From Planctomycetota bacterium (lineage in GTDB: Bacteria > Planctomycetota > Planctomycetia > Pirellulales > Pirellulaceae): DNA of 64,000 nt. Made by a program: the position numbers and the translations under genes. The stretch covers positions 248,001-312,000 of the forward strand of contig JAPLNI010000057.1 in assembly GCA_026692865.1 (NCBI GenBank). The letters are read 5' to 3'. The notes beneath the pieces are model-generated. The model saw nothing but the letters and a program-made list of their open reading frames with translations, was not told where the DNA came from and ran no database searches. Shown in pieces: positions 58,601-63,591 of the stretch (within the stretch, counting starts at the first letter, position 1; each line of letters starts with the position of its first letter).

Positions 58601-61067
58601 GATAACACGTACGCAGCTGCTGCAGCCTGTCGGCGGAAGTCCAGCGCTCCCAGGACCAGTGCAAGCGACAGATGAATCAGGGCAGTCATTCTCGATTACT
58701 CGAATCGATGGGATTTCTGCGCGAGGCGGTACTCTCAGTGCAACTCTAGACGGAACTGGTTCGATTGCGTCCATGCTTTATCGACCGTCAAACAATTACG
58801 TCGGTCCTGATTTCTTTACCTACACGCTAACCGATAACGGTGGTGGAACAACAAACACCACCATCGTTACTGTTCCCATAACCGTCACCCCGGTCAATGA
58901 CGCTCCGCTATTCTTGTCTAGCGGAAACGTTACGGTTTTGGAAGATTCGACCGCCTACTCGGCGCTTTGGGCTACAGGACTCGCAACTGGCCCTTCCACC
59001 GCGATTGACGAATTGAGCGGTAACGTGGCTTTAGGAATCCCGGCTCAAACAATGCTGCCGTTTACGGTGACCAGCACATCGCCCGAGCTATTCTTAGTGG
59101 CACCAGCCATCAACGAAACTGGTGTATTGACATTCCAACTGCGCCCTAATGCAAACGGAAACTCTATCGTTTCGGTGAGAGCAAATGATTCCGGGTCGGG
59201 TGTTTCTCCGAACATTAATCAATCCAATGCAACATTGTTCACGATCACCGTAACTCCAATTAATGATGCGCCGATCTTTACTCCAGGTGGAAACATTTCG
59301 GTAGTGGAAGATGCAGGTACCGTTTCGCAAGCGTGGGCTTCAGGAATTCTTCCTGCAGCAGGACTCAGATTGTCGCCCCAGCAATCTTTGGACGAAGCCA
59401 CTCAAACAGTCTCGTTTGTTGTAAGCAACAATAACGCAGGATTATTCGATGTAGCACCAGCTATTGATCGATTTGGTGTGTTGACTTTCACGACGAAGTT
59501 AAACGCAAATGGCTCGGCTGTCGTCACTGCTTTCGCTCGAGATAGTGGGTCCGGGGTGCCAGATAATGTGAGTGACTCGGCTCCAGTCAATTTTACAATC
59601 ACATTGACTCCGGATAATGACGCGCCGATTGGTGTTGACGATCGTCATTCGACCAATGAAGACACACAACTAATCATTACCACTAGCCAGAGTGTGATGG
59701 GTAACGATTCGGATCCAGACGGCGATCTGTTCGCTGTGGTTCCTGGTCAAACGACAAGCTTCAACGGTGCGTCGGTGACGATGATCGCTGACGGGACTTT
59801 TGTTTACGATCCACGTAACTCGGCCAACCTACAAGCACTTGCAAATGGTCAGGCAATCGAAGACATATTTACATATCGCTTACGTGACGCAAATAATGCA
59901 GTCAGCTTGCCCGTTACAGTAACGGTAACTGTAGCCGGTCGAAATGACGCTCCGCGGACGATGGACGACACGTTACCAATAACGTTCAATCAAGATACTA
60001 TTTTGGATATCTTGGCGAATGACGTTGACGTAGATTCAATCATCAACCGTCAAAGCCTTGTCATTGGGTTAGTACCATCAAATGGTCGCGTAACGGTTCT
60101 CAATGACGGACGTGTTTCTTACGTTCCAAATACCGGTTATCGTGGTGGTGATTCATTCACCTATCAAGTGCGTGACGACTTGGGTGCTCTTTCGCGAGAA
60201 ACTACTGTCCAGTTGTTTATGAATTCCCCACCTGTCGCGAATCCTGATTCGAGGAGCACGGTCGTGGGATCGGCGATAACCATCGACGTGGTCGCCAATG
60301 ATCGTGATCCGGATGTTGGTGATACTATTGTTCGCCAGTCAGTCGCAATCGTTAGCCAGCCCACTAGCGGAACGGCAATTGTTTTGTCCAACGGCGACAT
60401 TCAGTTCACACCTAACGCTGGATTCACTGGACTTGCAACATTCACATATACCGTGGCAGACAATAACGGATTAAGGAGTAACGTTGGGAACGTCAGTATT
60501 GACGTTGTTGGATCGCTCTACCAAAACCCAAGGAATCGCTTTGACGTAAATAACGACGGATTCGTATCGCCGATCGATGCGTTGATCGTAATCAATTATC
60601 TTAATACGCGACCAGTACCACCGTTATCAACAACATTGCCGCCAAACTACTTGGATGTCGATGGTAGCGGATTTGTCTCGGCCGTCGACATCCTTCAAGT
60701 CATCAACTTCCTTAATGATCGAGTTGTTGGTAGATCCGCAGAAGGTGAAGCCGGAAATGCTTCTCCGGTGCGATCACTTGCGACACCAAGCATCAGTCTT
60801 CCCCTCTCAGGTACTATTGATGTCGAAGTGTTGGACCAAAAATCGGTTCAAGCATACGTTCAAGGACAACTTGTGAGTTCGTCGACTGTTGATAAATCTC
60901 GGAAGGCTTTGTTGGCAGGCTCGGGAATGCTTGGAGATTTCGGTTTCGATGATGATTCTATTGTTGCTTCAGTAGCCAATGAGCTATCTGCGAATCGATT
61001 ACAAGGCAGTAACGAAGACAACGTAGGGTCGTTACTGGAAGGTGTACTTGACGAACTTGGGATATAA
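43698..61067 (+). CDS. Giant secreted-type protein 2 (about 5789 aa): two intact matrixin-like proteases, PPC, beta-helix, GEVED, cadherin-like array, dockerin
   Basis: Layout from ATG 43698 (the frame opens at TTG 43692; ATG 43719 is also possible; none has a clear Shine-Dalgarno): LEPR-XLL-like LVEGLERRELMAG (35-47); first matrixin-like domain with HEAGHGIGLGH (416-426) and a possible Met-turn TKLMEP; PPC (about 470-600); second protease domain with HEIGHLLGLVH (1044-1054) and GTVMG; PPC (1090-1210); beta-helix (1255-2010); two PPC domains; a propeller-like segment with GDIVGLSEVDGVLYGVTE (2490-2870); hook-IN-like modules; second beta-helix (3560-3755); GEVED ending GGETEDYRIDI (4270-4445); long cadherin/Ig-like array (4445-5605); dockerin with DVNNDGFVSPIDALI and DVDGSGFVSAVDIL (5611-5682). 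It parallels giant protein 1 but adds a protease domain. Zn-dependent proteolysis is inferred from motifs. Confidence 0.9.
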   Translation: MAKGLLAMVRNSLSSLGNVLSKSKSQLRQAFRKMLVEGLERRELMAGDSGPRLLSLATNNGITLDPNATGVLANQLSVSPSELIFRFDGTQAIDFSSLSGITIQREGNADSSFATSPFIQVNPTSFSFGETQQIVIAQFEDPLPNDLYRIQISGAGSLQPVRNTLGIPLMLSSGAQTTYLMNVGGGIANSVVTDLPVSPSNVMRASGVFAQGTSADYVQQWIDRLSGRTSSTTTAPLSQSRSALSSPINLPGERWTTPTGGSSPNEGDPATVSWSIVPDGTPYDTGILGSGNSNVVAFLDGIYGGGTGPLSNRPWFAIVKSAYDRWSELSGITFVYEPQDDGGPINGASRGVSGVRGDVRIGGRNIDGNSNILAVNYYPNAGGASGLDGDMIIDTADNFYNNTTSNSLGLFNVLMHEAGHGIGLGHVIPSNQTKLMEPFVSRAYRGPQHDDILAAQTLYGDAQEVLGDPPHDLGVIANGRTTLNSIVSIDRNGDIDNYNFSTLSSGRLTIRVTPVGQQYIVGPQGGATGPVDTLINKNLSFDLLTGAGTLLASVNANGVGQMEELLRFDIPGNGNYRIRVSGAGVETQLYTLELVASRFINNGVGVQAPRLLSIAPNSGQLLDPNAKNVSSANVLNESPRELVFRFSGSQQLDPASLRGIRITRSGGDNDFTNGNEIVLTPSFLGFGENNSIVVARFGEALPDDRYRIEILGVDAHGLPALQSIDDQVLIPRFAGTDRDTYFLNLELGTKIIAVVPQPVTRLADGTLSQARDQIEVFFNDDDLTKAIAEQTNFYQLILTNDSITPNDDTVFTPSSVFYDPTTDKAVLTFSNNLDTLAGGSGTFRLRIGSNRTVATQLAPQVPIVSSFAVDAGDTLASASTIIGTLSGPSSRLINSTATVTATNQLNLQFPGSNFEPGHRDIQDETHLGGGPDASPNITKVLYNFSDGRSYGFGSNGQPLFSSITPDQRQRVREIFEFYSAQAGIDVLETAAEGLTIVVGDMFPLNNPPPPFTPAGIAGGNLAIMNGALSWNNGLGESFFDVALHEIGHLLGLVHTYDLPSGTVMGSTGQLDSGNPIEFFFPGDHDVTHLQHIHRPDNRDVDIHKFDLQPGQRGTLVVETIAERLSDASDLDTYLTLFKRDATGLHVIAINDNYFSNDSLIRAELIGEVGVEYFIAVTSRGNENYDPQVTGSGSGGTSEGRYQLRIDYRPSEASQIVDTSGTPFDGDGDGIAGGEFNFWFRTATPIDALAPPTTTPKTIFVDKDNPFSSGNGALSNPYQNIPSALAAALPGDIIRLIGSSGNDRNLATTNDNLAYEIGDGGPGKGTLSDGAGLLVPKGVTLMIDAGAIVKVGSTQILVGSDDASSDRSGAAIQVLGTPTRNVMFTSYFDESLGIDTNLLNTTPLAGNWGGIEIRNDIDREQGRREPELAGVFLNYIGQADIRYGGGSVGQGLQSRRINPIHLASARPTLLNNKITDSADAGISADPNSFEETLFTEPRYQFTGLFVPDYSRIGPDIQGQRITNSSTNGLFIRIDTLAGQTLKKLTVAARLNDTDITHVLGENLIVEGTPGGSFKETVGPDFTFVTLVPVAGGALSSGQAYNYQMTFVDRYGNEGIPGSIPLTVTPTALNQSVLISNLSAATGEFVGRRLYRKLATSATWDLIAELDRDNSTYTDIGNTKLLGSGIILSTATSLQRGRRDASLVVDPGVVIKSLGSRIEVEMGANLIAEGTSSKPVIFTSRRDDRYGAGASFDTNNDQAQSVAVAGDWSGIIANHLSSINIDSALITFGGGASSIAGGFATFNAVEIVQASARIANSVLENNAQGNATAGSSNRDFHGPTDASVIRVVASQPVIFNNTIRNNSNSAAISIDANSMKAVSVRDYGRSTGLNARTFDNVGNLGPFVYSNELGGNALNGMIIRGATLTTEAVWDDTDIVHIVGSEIVVPDFHTYGGLRLQSKVDESLVVKFSSDTAGITASGRPLDIASRIGGSLHIVGAPGFPVILTSISDDSAGAGFDWTGRAMLDTNNDGVSTGSPNDWRSIRLNPYSNDRNVETFIELEADPIGDKNRNDLPGSAQDLGTLASNLNGGDENVRLGFTVTGSIAVKSDLDVYSFTATAGTTVWFDIDRSGLALDSVVELINQSGQIIAQSSNSFEESVAGSVFTNPGLIGIGRAFPMNQSSFVAPTSDFQATNPLDAGLRIQLPGVNGTTNKYFIRVRSTNLSPTDAASKLQDLSQVSQGLTVGPYKLQLRIQQEDEVAGSTIRFADIRYANTGIEVLGLPGHSPLVSENGELSTTSTDPATAQDLGNIANSDRSAISISGTINNATDVDFYRFRISRDSIQSPGSLPLGTVFDVDYADGLGRPDTTLWVYRVTPAGNQLVLIGTDSNIADDRAAPGTASSASDLTRGSFGPRDPFIGAQELPDGEYIVAITPASRVEQQFQQFSLANPVNPLFRIEPISSVQRISEDHFETANFPVLEPGVTLTKQVAFSGTANAVPLNLSDVTLFVSQTDERTAAGNRSRLLYSNAVTGAREAELGQGLNYPLVNDIAVSPSGTVVGAEVPSAAAVTATPNDANIGFNTSLRHDGSAQTRVNSGIQTYEAYPNATGAGFQVTQARNGTGNNATPGVGTIFTALSFVDTVAPAASSLVLFAIGQRGNRLPFDSSVMGGNPLAIVGLTPGDETTAYKNILYRLNPDTLTATSPPGVADRAGDRRARGTGTEVREYGVFAEIATYTWDVNNNGRGDDIVVTRQANGDIVGLSEVDGVLYGVTEFGELWSMPMGSFNNGFRTGATLVSTTLPPGLTGLSTGPRNVEGGIYADMLFGITATGEIHAFDVTGAPQAVFPGAASSVIAPGADGLGTVNGIDFAALDVNLWHTSNTRGADAGHGRPINFDATRRINQAGNNSLYFGYEPTGGNAIAGDWTRIYNTASTVGTYDFAGGAAGAIESNSIDLRAYSVDDKPMLYFTYRAETENSNGPNTDNAPMLDAFRVYGVRPDGTSVLLATNNAADDRNYINSNNEFDPDNALNSDVYGGVYKPQTLFDANEAGDTGGWRQARIPLAALAGLNDVKLRFEFSTGGSFRSADPLRGGLELTIVSGDQIDDGESFTMTGPGPIGLPVTNTFEFDLGLVLNLPSGASIVAGDQLTVEGSVFTFVTGIPVGRQIRFTAADTPTQIAASVSAALTSNGFIVATNSTSPSIINVTGGVTPAGLHSVTGLDPAIIIATPGVAGTNIAVPIDQSMTAATVRDRIKSGLAASFNVVGQELNTSVWRSYNNTLQIHNYTVDAAGPLSLATARTGDAFGAKDPIGAADPTRFAQASLRSTNNDNQGIFVDDIIIGLAERGEMVVNATVADLVYGADAVLIDGGYPNPAPIPSGTYQLEIRTAADYLLAARGNNPVTSIFRNYDSNDRLAKQVALVVSGSATFVDGEAFTLSDGANLVTFEFNVITSAADRAATVTPGRIPITISPAATTGEIVSAIRSAINSSTVQQVLRITASATGDVPDGAGGFLLPDKSQVLQLHGLVATDRLGSLVSPLPGISFTQFGLESALGEDLGDSNRRRDQGQIVISSNTGRNSQTYGILVDNAARDQSTLAQFLGDRPYPGSVRNLVTTNTSNLAPGATVSNNIIASNVQGGIRISGDNTAGDSLAASNIARVYNNTIYGLRANDRGILVEQGASATILNNILANLNTGVALVGAGGTTVLGANIYQSNVQNVTGTGTGTFPINLLPTDPLFADVTNDRFYLAFRSQAIDSSLSSLAEIGLLSQVKNSVGLPLSPLIAPDRDITGVFRVDDPLVNTPTGQGQNVNIDRGAVERADTARMRAILANPLDNDSANIDQDSNETYVRLLRGSLDYFSILLSDNQGTGPDSRTVVSESVIVTENGRYLVEGIDYVFGYNAGSNTIRLTPVAGIWRQDSVYEISLINKPTYRIDTNDGTNLVDGSTLVVTVANGTTRTLEYDSGFVLDVQSQVTPFIIDGQTITYQRADGTTTTFEFDLAGTPFNPANTRISVVASDTNLTIADKVAAALATIVTGGSFPVMHLGQGRVHVGGVFGDQIQVSGSALVLTGQPGVARSIRIQTPVTGGLGITDGQLFSIRLASGVPVTFEFDSNNVSTIGNQAIRFFPTDTPNQLAARIVSAINASTLGLVTTVEPNGVVVLNEPSGTILNLLTSNLSQTGVAGGAIELPFVPSATFTTERASIQLIQALNQLGQGVKAYSIGRGGLLVEGAVSLAGFNATLLPVIRDIAGNSVDANRSNSLTQFTIAMPDVRFDFGDVPGATAQTLLSNNGARNAQLPADAIQLYLGATVDTEADGQPNPNATGDDIASTPSDEDGVRIVNGLFQNGFFNKQVPQTSLIVTSSGAGFVDAWIDWNRDGDFTDAGEQVISSQIVSGPGETTLTVTTPASSSVGSSFLRVRLSALGNLLSGGVGIGGETEDYRIDIIDNVPVVANDDNYSTIEDTMLVVPSFGNPRLLANDVDASGTTLAIVDSDLILPGIQPLVSPLNGTLTLSADGSFQYAPNANFTGIDTFVYFASEPVLAGVISSLRPATVTITVTGANDQPVFVAPSTIKVIEDQGSTTDGLGNQVQVPVSIPSFLSGVGPGPVTALDEASQTLTFNVNVLQPNLYLSLPTIVRSTTDPSLATLTFTLNPNVNNLFVGGNNNLIVVSISDNGNPVATSSPQTISIDITPVNDAPVANGNTFSTYEESAITITGASLILLDLVGPNSALDELSTQTLNITSVQSTTSGNGTVVPSLPNSFIYTPAANFVGSDTFTYTISDGVSGNPPVTGTATINVLAVNDAPSFTIPVTTINVQEDQGSTIDANEVQTQVPISIPGFATNVAPGPAGAVDEQGQILDFVVVALEPSFYLVPPAIVRSSTNPSLATLTFTLNPHLNRNTPIGSNNRITVTLVDRGPNDPAIPPPNPNARPADINSSSTQTFSININPVNDPPVPSTLPGPFMATEDSPLTITRTQLLQPVGGSPALPGPVQATDESGQSFSITRIDGISARGGTLSATLDGTGSIASMLYRPSNNYVGPDFFTYTLTDNGGGTTNTTIVTVPITVTPVNDAPLFLSSGNVTVLEDSTAYSALWATGLATGPSTAIDELSGNVALGIPAQTMLPFTVTSTSPELFLVAPAINETGVLTFQLRPNANGNSIVSVRANDSGSGVSPNINQSNATLFTITVTPINDAPIFTPGGNISVVEDAGTVSQAWASGILPAAGLRLSPQQSLDEATQTVSFVVSNNNAGLFDVAPAIDRFGVLTFTTKLNANGSAVVTAFARDSGSGVPDNVSDSAPVNFTITLTPDNDAPIGVDDRHSTNEDTQLIITTSQSVMGNDSDPDGDLFAVVPGQTTSFNGASVTMIADGTFVYDPRNSANLQALANGQAIEDIFTYRLRDANNAVSLPVTVTVTVAGRNDAPRTMDDTLPITFNQDTILDILANDVDVDSIINRQSLVIGLVPSNGRVTVLNDGRVSYVPNTGYRGGDSFTYQVRDDLGALSRETTVQLFMNSPPVANPDSRSTVVGSAITIDVVANDRDPDVGDTIVRQSVAIVSQPTSGTAIVLSNGDIQFTPNAGFTGLATFTYTVADNNGLRSNVGNVSIDVVGSLYQNPRNRFDVNNDGFVSPIDALIVINYLNTRPVPPLSTTLPPNYLDVDGSGFVSAVDILQVINFLNDRVVGRSAEGEAGNASPVRSLATPSISLPLSGTIDVEVLDQKSVQAYVQGQLVSSSTVDKSRKALLAGSGMLGDFGFDDDSIVASVANELSANRLQGSNEDNVGSLLEGVLDELGI

Positions 61068-61193
61068 CCAAATTGTGTATCCCGGATAAGGAGCGGCAGT
61101 TCTCGCGAATGCATGAGATCCGCCGTTGTGGTCCATAATAGATCTATCGGCGAATCGTTGCCGAAAGGCTTGGGCTGTCGCTTGACTTCGATG

Positions 61194-62039
61194 CTAGATC
61201 GAGCTGAACACTTCCAGAGGTCGCTTCGAATTGCTACAGATTCTTGCGATCATCGCGCGATGGTAGAGTTGGTCGAGGGCATCTCTTCCGACTGCCCCGA
61301 GATCTACGGTCCACTCGTTGACATAGAGATCGACATGTTGCATGAGGATCGTGTTGTTGAATTCCTGGGCGTACTTTCGCATCGTCGGGAGTGTTTCTGG
61401 TTTGTTCGCAAGAGCGAAACGAATTGAGTCTTGAATGACAGACTGAACATCATCTATTAAATTTGGTTCAAGGCTTCGCGATGCGATGATGCCTCCGAGC
61501 GGCAGCGGGCAGTGGGTTTCTTGCTCCCAACGCGTTCCGAGGTCTTCGACCAATGCGAGCCCTTCTTGTCGCCAAGTAAATCTGCCTTCGTGAATACACA
61601 CGCCAAAGTCAGCACTCTTAGCACGAAGTCGTGGCATGATTTCAGAAAACACGGTGTGATCAACGCGTGTTGTATTCGGATAGAACATTTCAAACAGCAA
61701 CGCGGCCGTTGTGTGCATGCCAGGGCAAAGTGTTAATTGATCTCGAGTGAACGGCCGCTGTGAATCTTCTGCCGCAAGAAGCAACGGTCCAACGCCAAAA
61801 CCAAGAGCTGAGCCGCTAGGTAGAACAACGTATTGATCGCCTAATAGTAAGGCCGCGTGAAAACTCGCCTTTGCGACATCAAAGCTTGATTCGAACAAGC
61901 GTTCATTCAGAGTTTGGATATCCAGCAATTCAATCTGAAAATTAATCCCCCGAAGATCAACTTTTCCATGCATTAATGCATGAAATGCAAAAGTGTCGTT
62001 AGGGCAAGTCGATATTCCGAGACGCACGCTTCGACTCAT
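61194..62039 (-). CDS. mqnD: 1,4-dihydroxy-6-naphthoate synthase (futalosine pathway)
   Basis: A 281-residue MqnA/MqnD-family protein with the MqnD start LGISTCPNDTFAFHALMHGK and the substrate-pocket stretch FDVAKASFHAALLLGDQYVV. MqnD converts cyclic dehypoxanthinyl futalosine to 1,4-dihydroxy-6-naphthoate in the alternative menaquinone route. The ATG overlaps the mqnB stop by 4 nt (TGA/ATG), so the two are coupled. The fold is that of a periplasmic-binding protein, but there is no signal peptide, fitting a cytoplasmic enzyme. mqnA and mqnC are not in the window. Confidence 0.92.
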   Translation of the reverse strand: MSRSVRLGISTCPNDTFAFHALMHGKVDLRGINFQIELLDIQTLNERLFESSFDVAKASFHAALLLGDQYVVLPSGSALGFGVGPLLLAAEDSQRPFTRDQLTLCPGMHTTAALLFEMFYPNTTRVDHTVFSEIMPRLRAKSADFGVCIHEGRFTWRQEGLALVEDLGTRWEQETHCPLPLGGIIASRSLEPNLIDDVQSVIQDSIRFALANKPETLPTMRKYAQEFNNTILMQHVDLYVNEWTVDLGAVGRDALDQLYHRAMIARICSNSKRPLEVFSSI

Positions 62040-62818
62040 GAACTCACCTGTTCGCTGGCCAAGAGACTGTTCACTAAAACTACAACGGACTCCATCGCTT
62101 CACGCACACACCAATTTTTGTGGTTGCGGTCTCCCGCCTGATTGGAAATACCTCGTACTATACTCAAGGGGACGCCCGCCAATTGACATGCCGCGGCGAC
62201 CGCGAACCCTTCCATTTCTTCAGCAACAGCATCGGGATACTTGGTTAGTTTTAATTTTGTATCTTCATCATCGCCGGATGCAGAGGCAACCGACAACAAG
62301 TTCAATCTTTCAAGAGAATGACCCGATGACTGAAGCGAGTCCAAAGTGATCTGATCGGAGACTGGTACGGCCAAGTCGTTGGTGGCCGCATTCGCTTCAT
62401 CACCATTCCAGTGCATCCAACCTAATTCCGACGATGTCTGATAGTTGCTGCCCGTACCCGCACCAATTCCATAACAACACACTTCCGAGAAGCAGTATGC
62501 TTGACCAACTTTTAGTGTGTTTCCTAAGCGACCTGCGATTCCCATCAGGATCACATGGTCAGGTTGCAAGGCCGCAAGCAACTGAGCCGTTCTCGCTCCA
62601 GCAACTGCAAGTCCGAAGCCACACAATGCGATTGAGATTTGGCTCTTACTACTCACGACAGAGTCCGAGAGTCTTATTCGATTCTCATCGTGATGCGCTG
62701 GCTCTAATGATTCAAGCGGCGCGTCTTGTACGTTTGATTCTCTCCAAGTCCTAAGAACTTCGGGATCGATCATCGACAATTCATACTGAGTTGGGACAAG
62801 TAACAAGGTTCGCTTCAT
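62036..62818 (-). CDS. mqnB: Futalosine hydrolase (MqnB)
   Basis: About 260 residues, nucleoside phosphorylase/hydrolase (PNP-like) fold. Landmarks are LCGFGLAVAGARTAQLLAAL, the glycine-rich VILMGIAGRLG, and the substrate-binding EEMEGFAVAAACQLAGVPL followed by VRGISNQAGDR. It would cleave hypoxanthine from futalosine; MTA/SAH nucleosidases share the fold, but the adjacent mqnD favours MqnB. The open frame reaches TTG 62839; ATG 62818 was chosen. It is the first gene of the mqnB-mqnD pair. Confidence 0.88.
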   Translation of the reverse strand: MKRTLLLVPTQYELSMIDPEVLRTWRESNVQDAPLESLEPAHHDENRIRLSDSVVSSKSQISIALCGFGLAVAGARTAQLLAALQPDHVILMGIAGRLGNTLKVGQAYCFSEVCCYGIGAGTGSNYQTSSELGWMHWNGDEANAATNDLAVPVSDQITLDSLQSSGHSLERLNLLSVASASGDDEDTKLKLTKYPDAVAEEMEGFAVAAACQLAGVPLSIVRGISNQAGDRNHKNWCVREAMESVVVLVNSLLASEQVSS

Positions 62819-62839
62819 TGAAGTTCGTAACGTTTCCAA

Positions 62840-63591
62840 ATTGGCTGTGTCGTGTAACAGGACTCGCGCGAATTTAAGAAGAAAACAAACCGCTTATCGC
62901 TGATCGGCAATATTCGCGAGGTTTAATGGAAGCGTTTGATTCCTTGTTATTCTAGCGATTGCGCAGGAAGCGATAGTTGATCATTAAGCGGCACGCGATT
63001 GTATGGATCGGTCAACTAAGTTCGGCCGGCGCCTCAGGCTGGGCTGCAAATAAGTCTACATTGACATGACATGTTGCTCTGTTTCCTTTACGAATGTGAT
63101 TCACCCGTGACGCGAAACTGGGCCTCGTTCCGACGTTTCGCAATAGGTTTGGTCTGCTTCAACGCCGAGCCCCCACGCGGTCAAGGGCCTCGGGTCCAAA
63201 GACCGCAAAGCTTTGGTGGGCTAAATCGGGAGGTAGCCAGCCAAACCTATTGCGACGTGGTAAAGCAAGCCCACCCGTCGCCCGCGCGATTGGGGGGCGG
63301 CGTTTTAGCGCACCAAACCTTTGCGACGTGACGGGACGAGCCCGATCCGTCGCTTTTGAACGCGTAGTAAGTTGAAGACTCGCTATAACCTTAGATTGCA
63401 CGAACGAAACTCATGTTAGGTATAAAGCAATGCAATGGAATTCTGGGTGCAACCCCGAATTTTTAGCAGCGCAGCCTCAGGCTCAATATGATTAACCTAT
63501 TGAAAGAGGTTAAATTCATTGTGCAAAAAGCGTGGGTGATCGATTGCGTATAGACGATACTCGCGAAGGCTAGTTGAGGTTCTGCACGCCT
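62840..63591. other. 752-bp spacer with a repeat-bearing GC-rich core, no supported gene
   Basis: The short frames here look like shadows: they overlap one another on opposite strands and resemble no known family. The core 63131-63329 looks richer in G and C than its flanks and holds three related copies of a roughly 22-bp sequence, listed separately. A TTGACA at 63061-63066 lacks a good -10 partner. The outer parts (62840-63060 and 63400-63591) show nothing I can name; they must include the mqnB promoter and the 3' region of the BON gene. Confidence 0.5.
63131..63329. repeat. Three-copy imperfect repeat, one copy inverted
   Basis: On the plus strand GTTTCGCAATAGGTTTGGT (63134-63152) is related to the reverse complements of AGCCAAACCTATTGCGACGT (63239-63258) and ACCAAACCTTTGCGACGT (63312-63329). 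The shared core is CGCAAtAGGTTTGG. The first copy is inverted relative to the other two, so 63131-63258 could form a long imperfect stem. Confidence 0.6.

Noticed and set aside
61113-61427. Plus-strand open frame over the end of mqnD
   Set aside because: Mostly antisense to the well-supported mqnD; no recognisable protein features.
63061-63090. TTGACA possible -35 box
   Set aside because: No acceptable -10 hexamer at 16-18 nt and no supported gene downstream on that strand.
63071-63401. Opposing short open frames in the spacer (63071-63331 plus, 63159-63401 minus)
   Set aside because: They overlap each other on opposite strands, lie in repeat DNA, and match no recognisable family.
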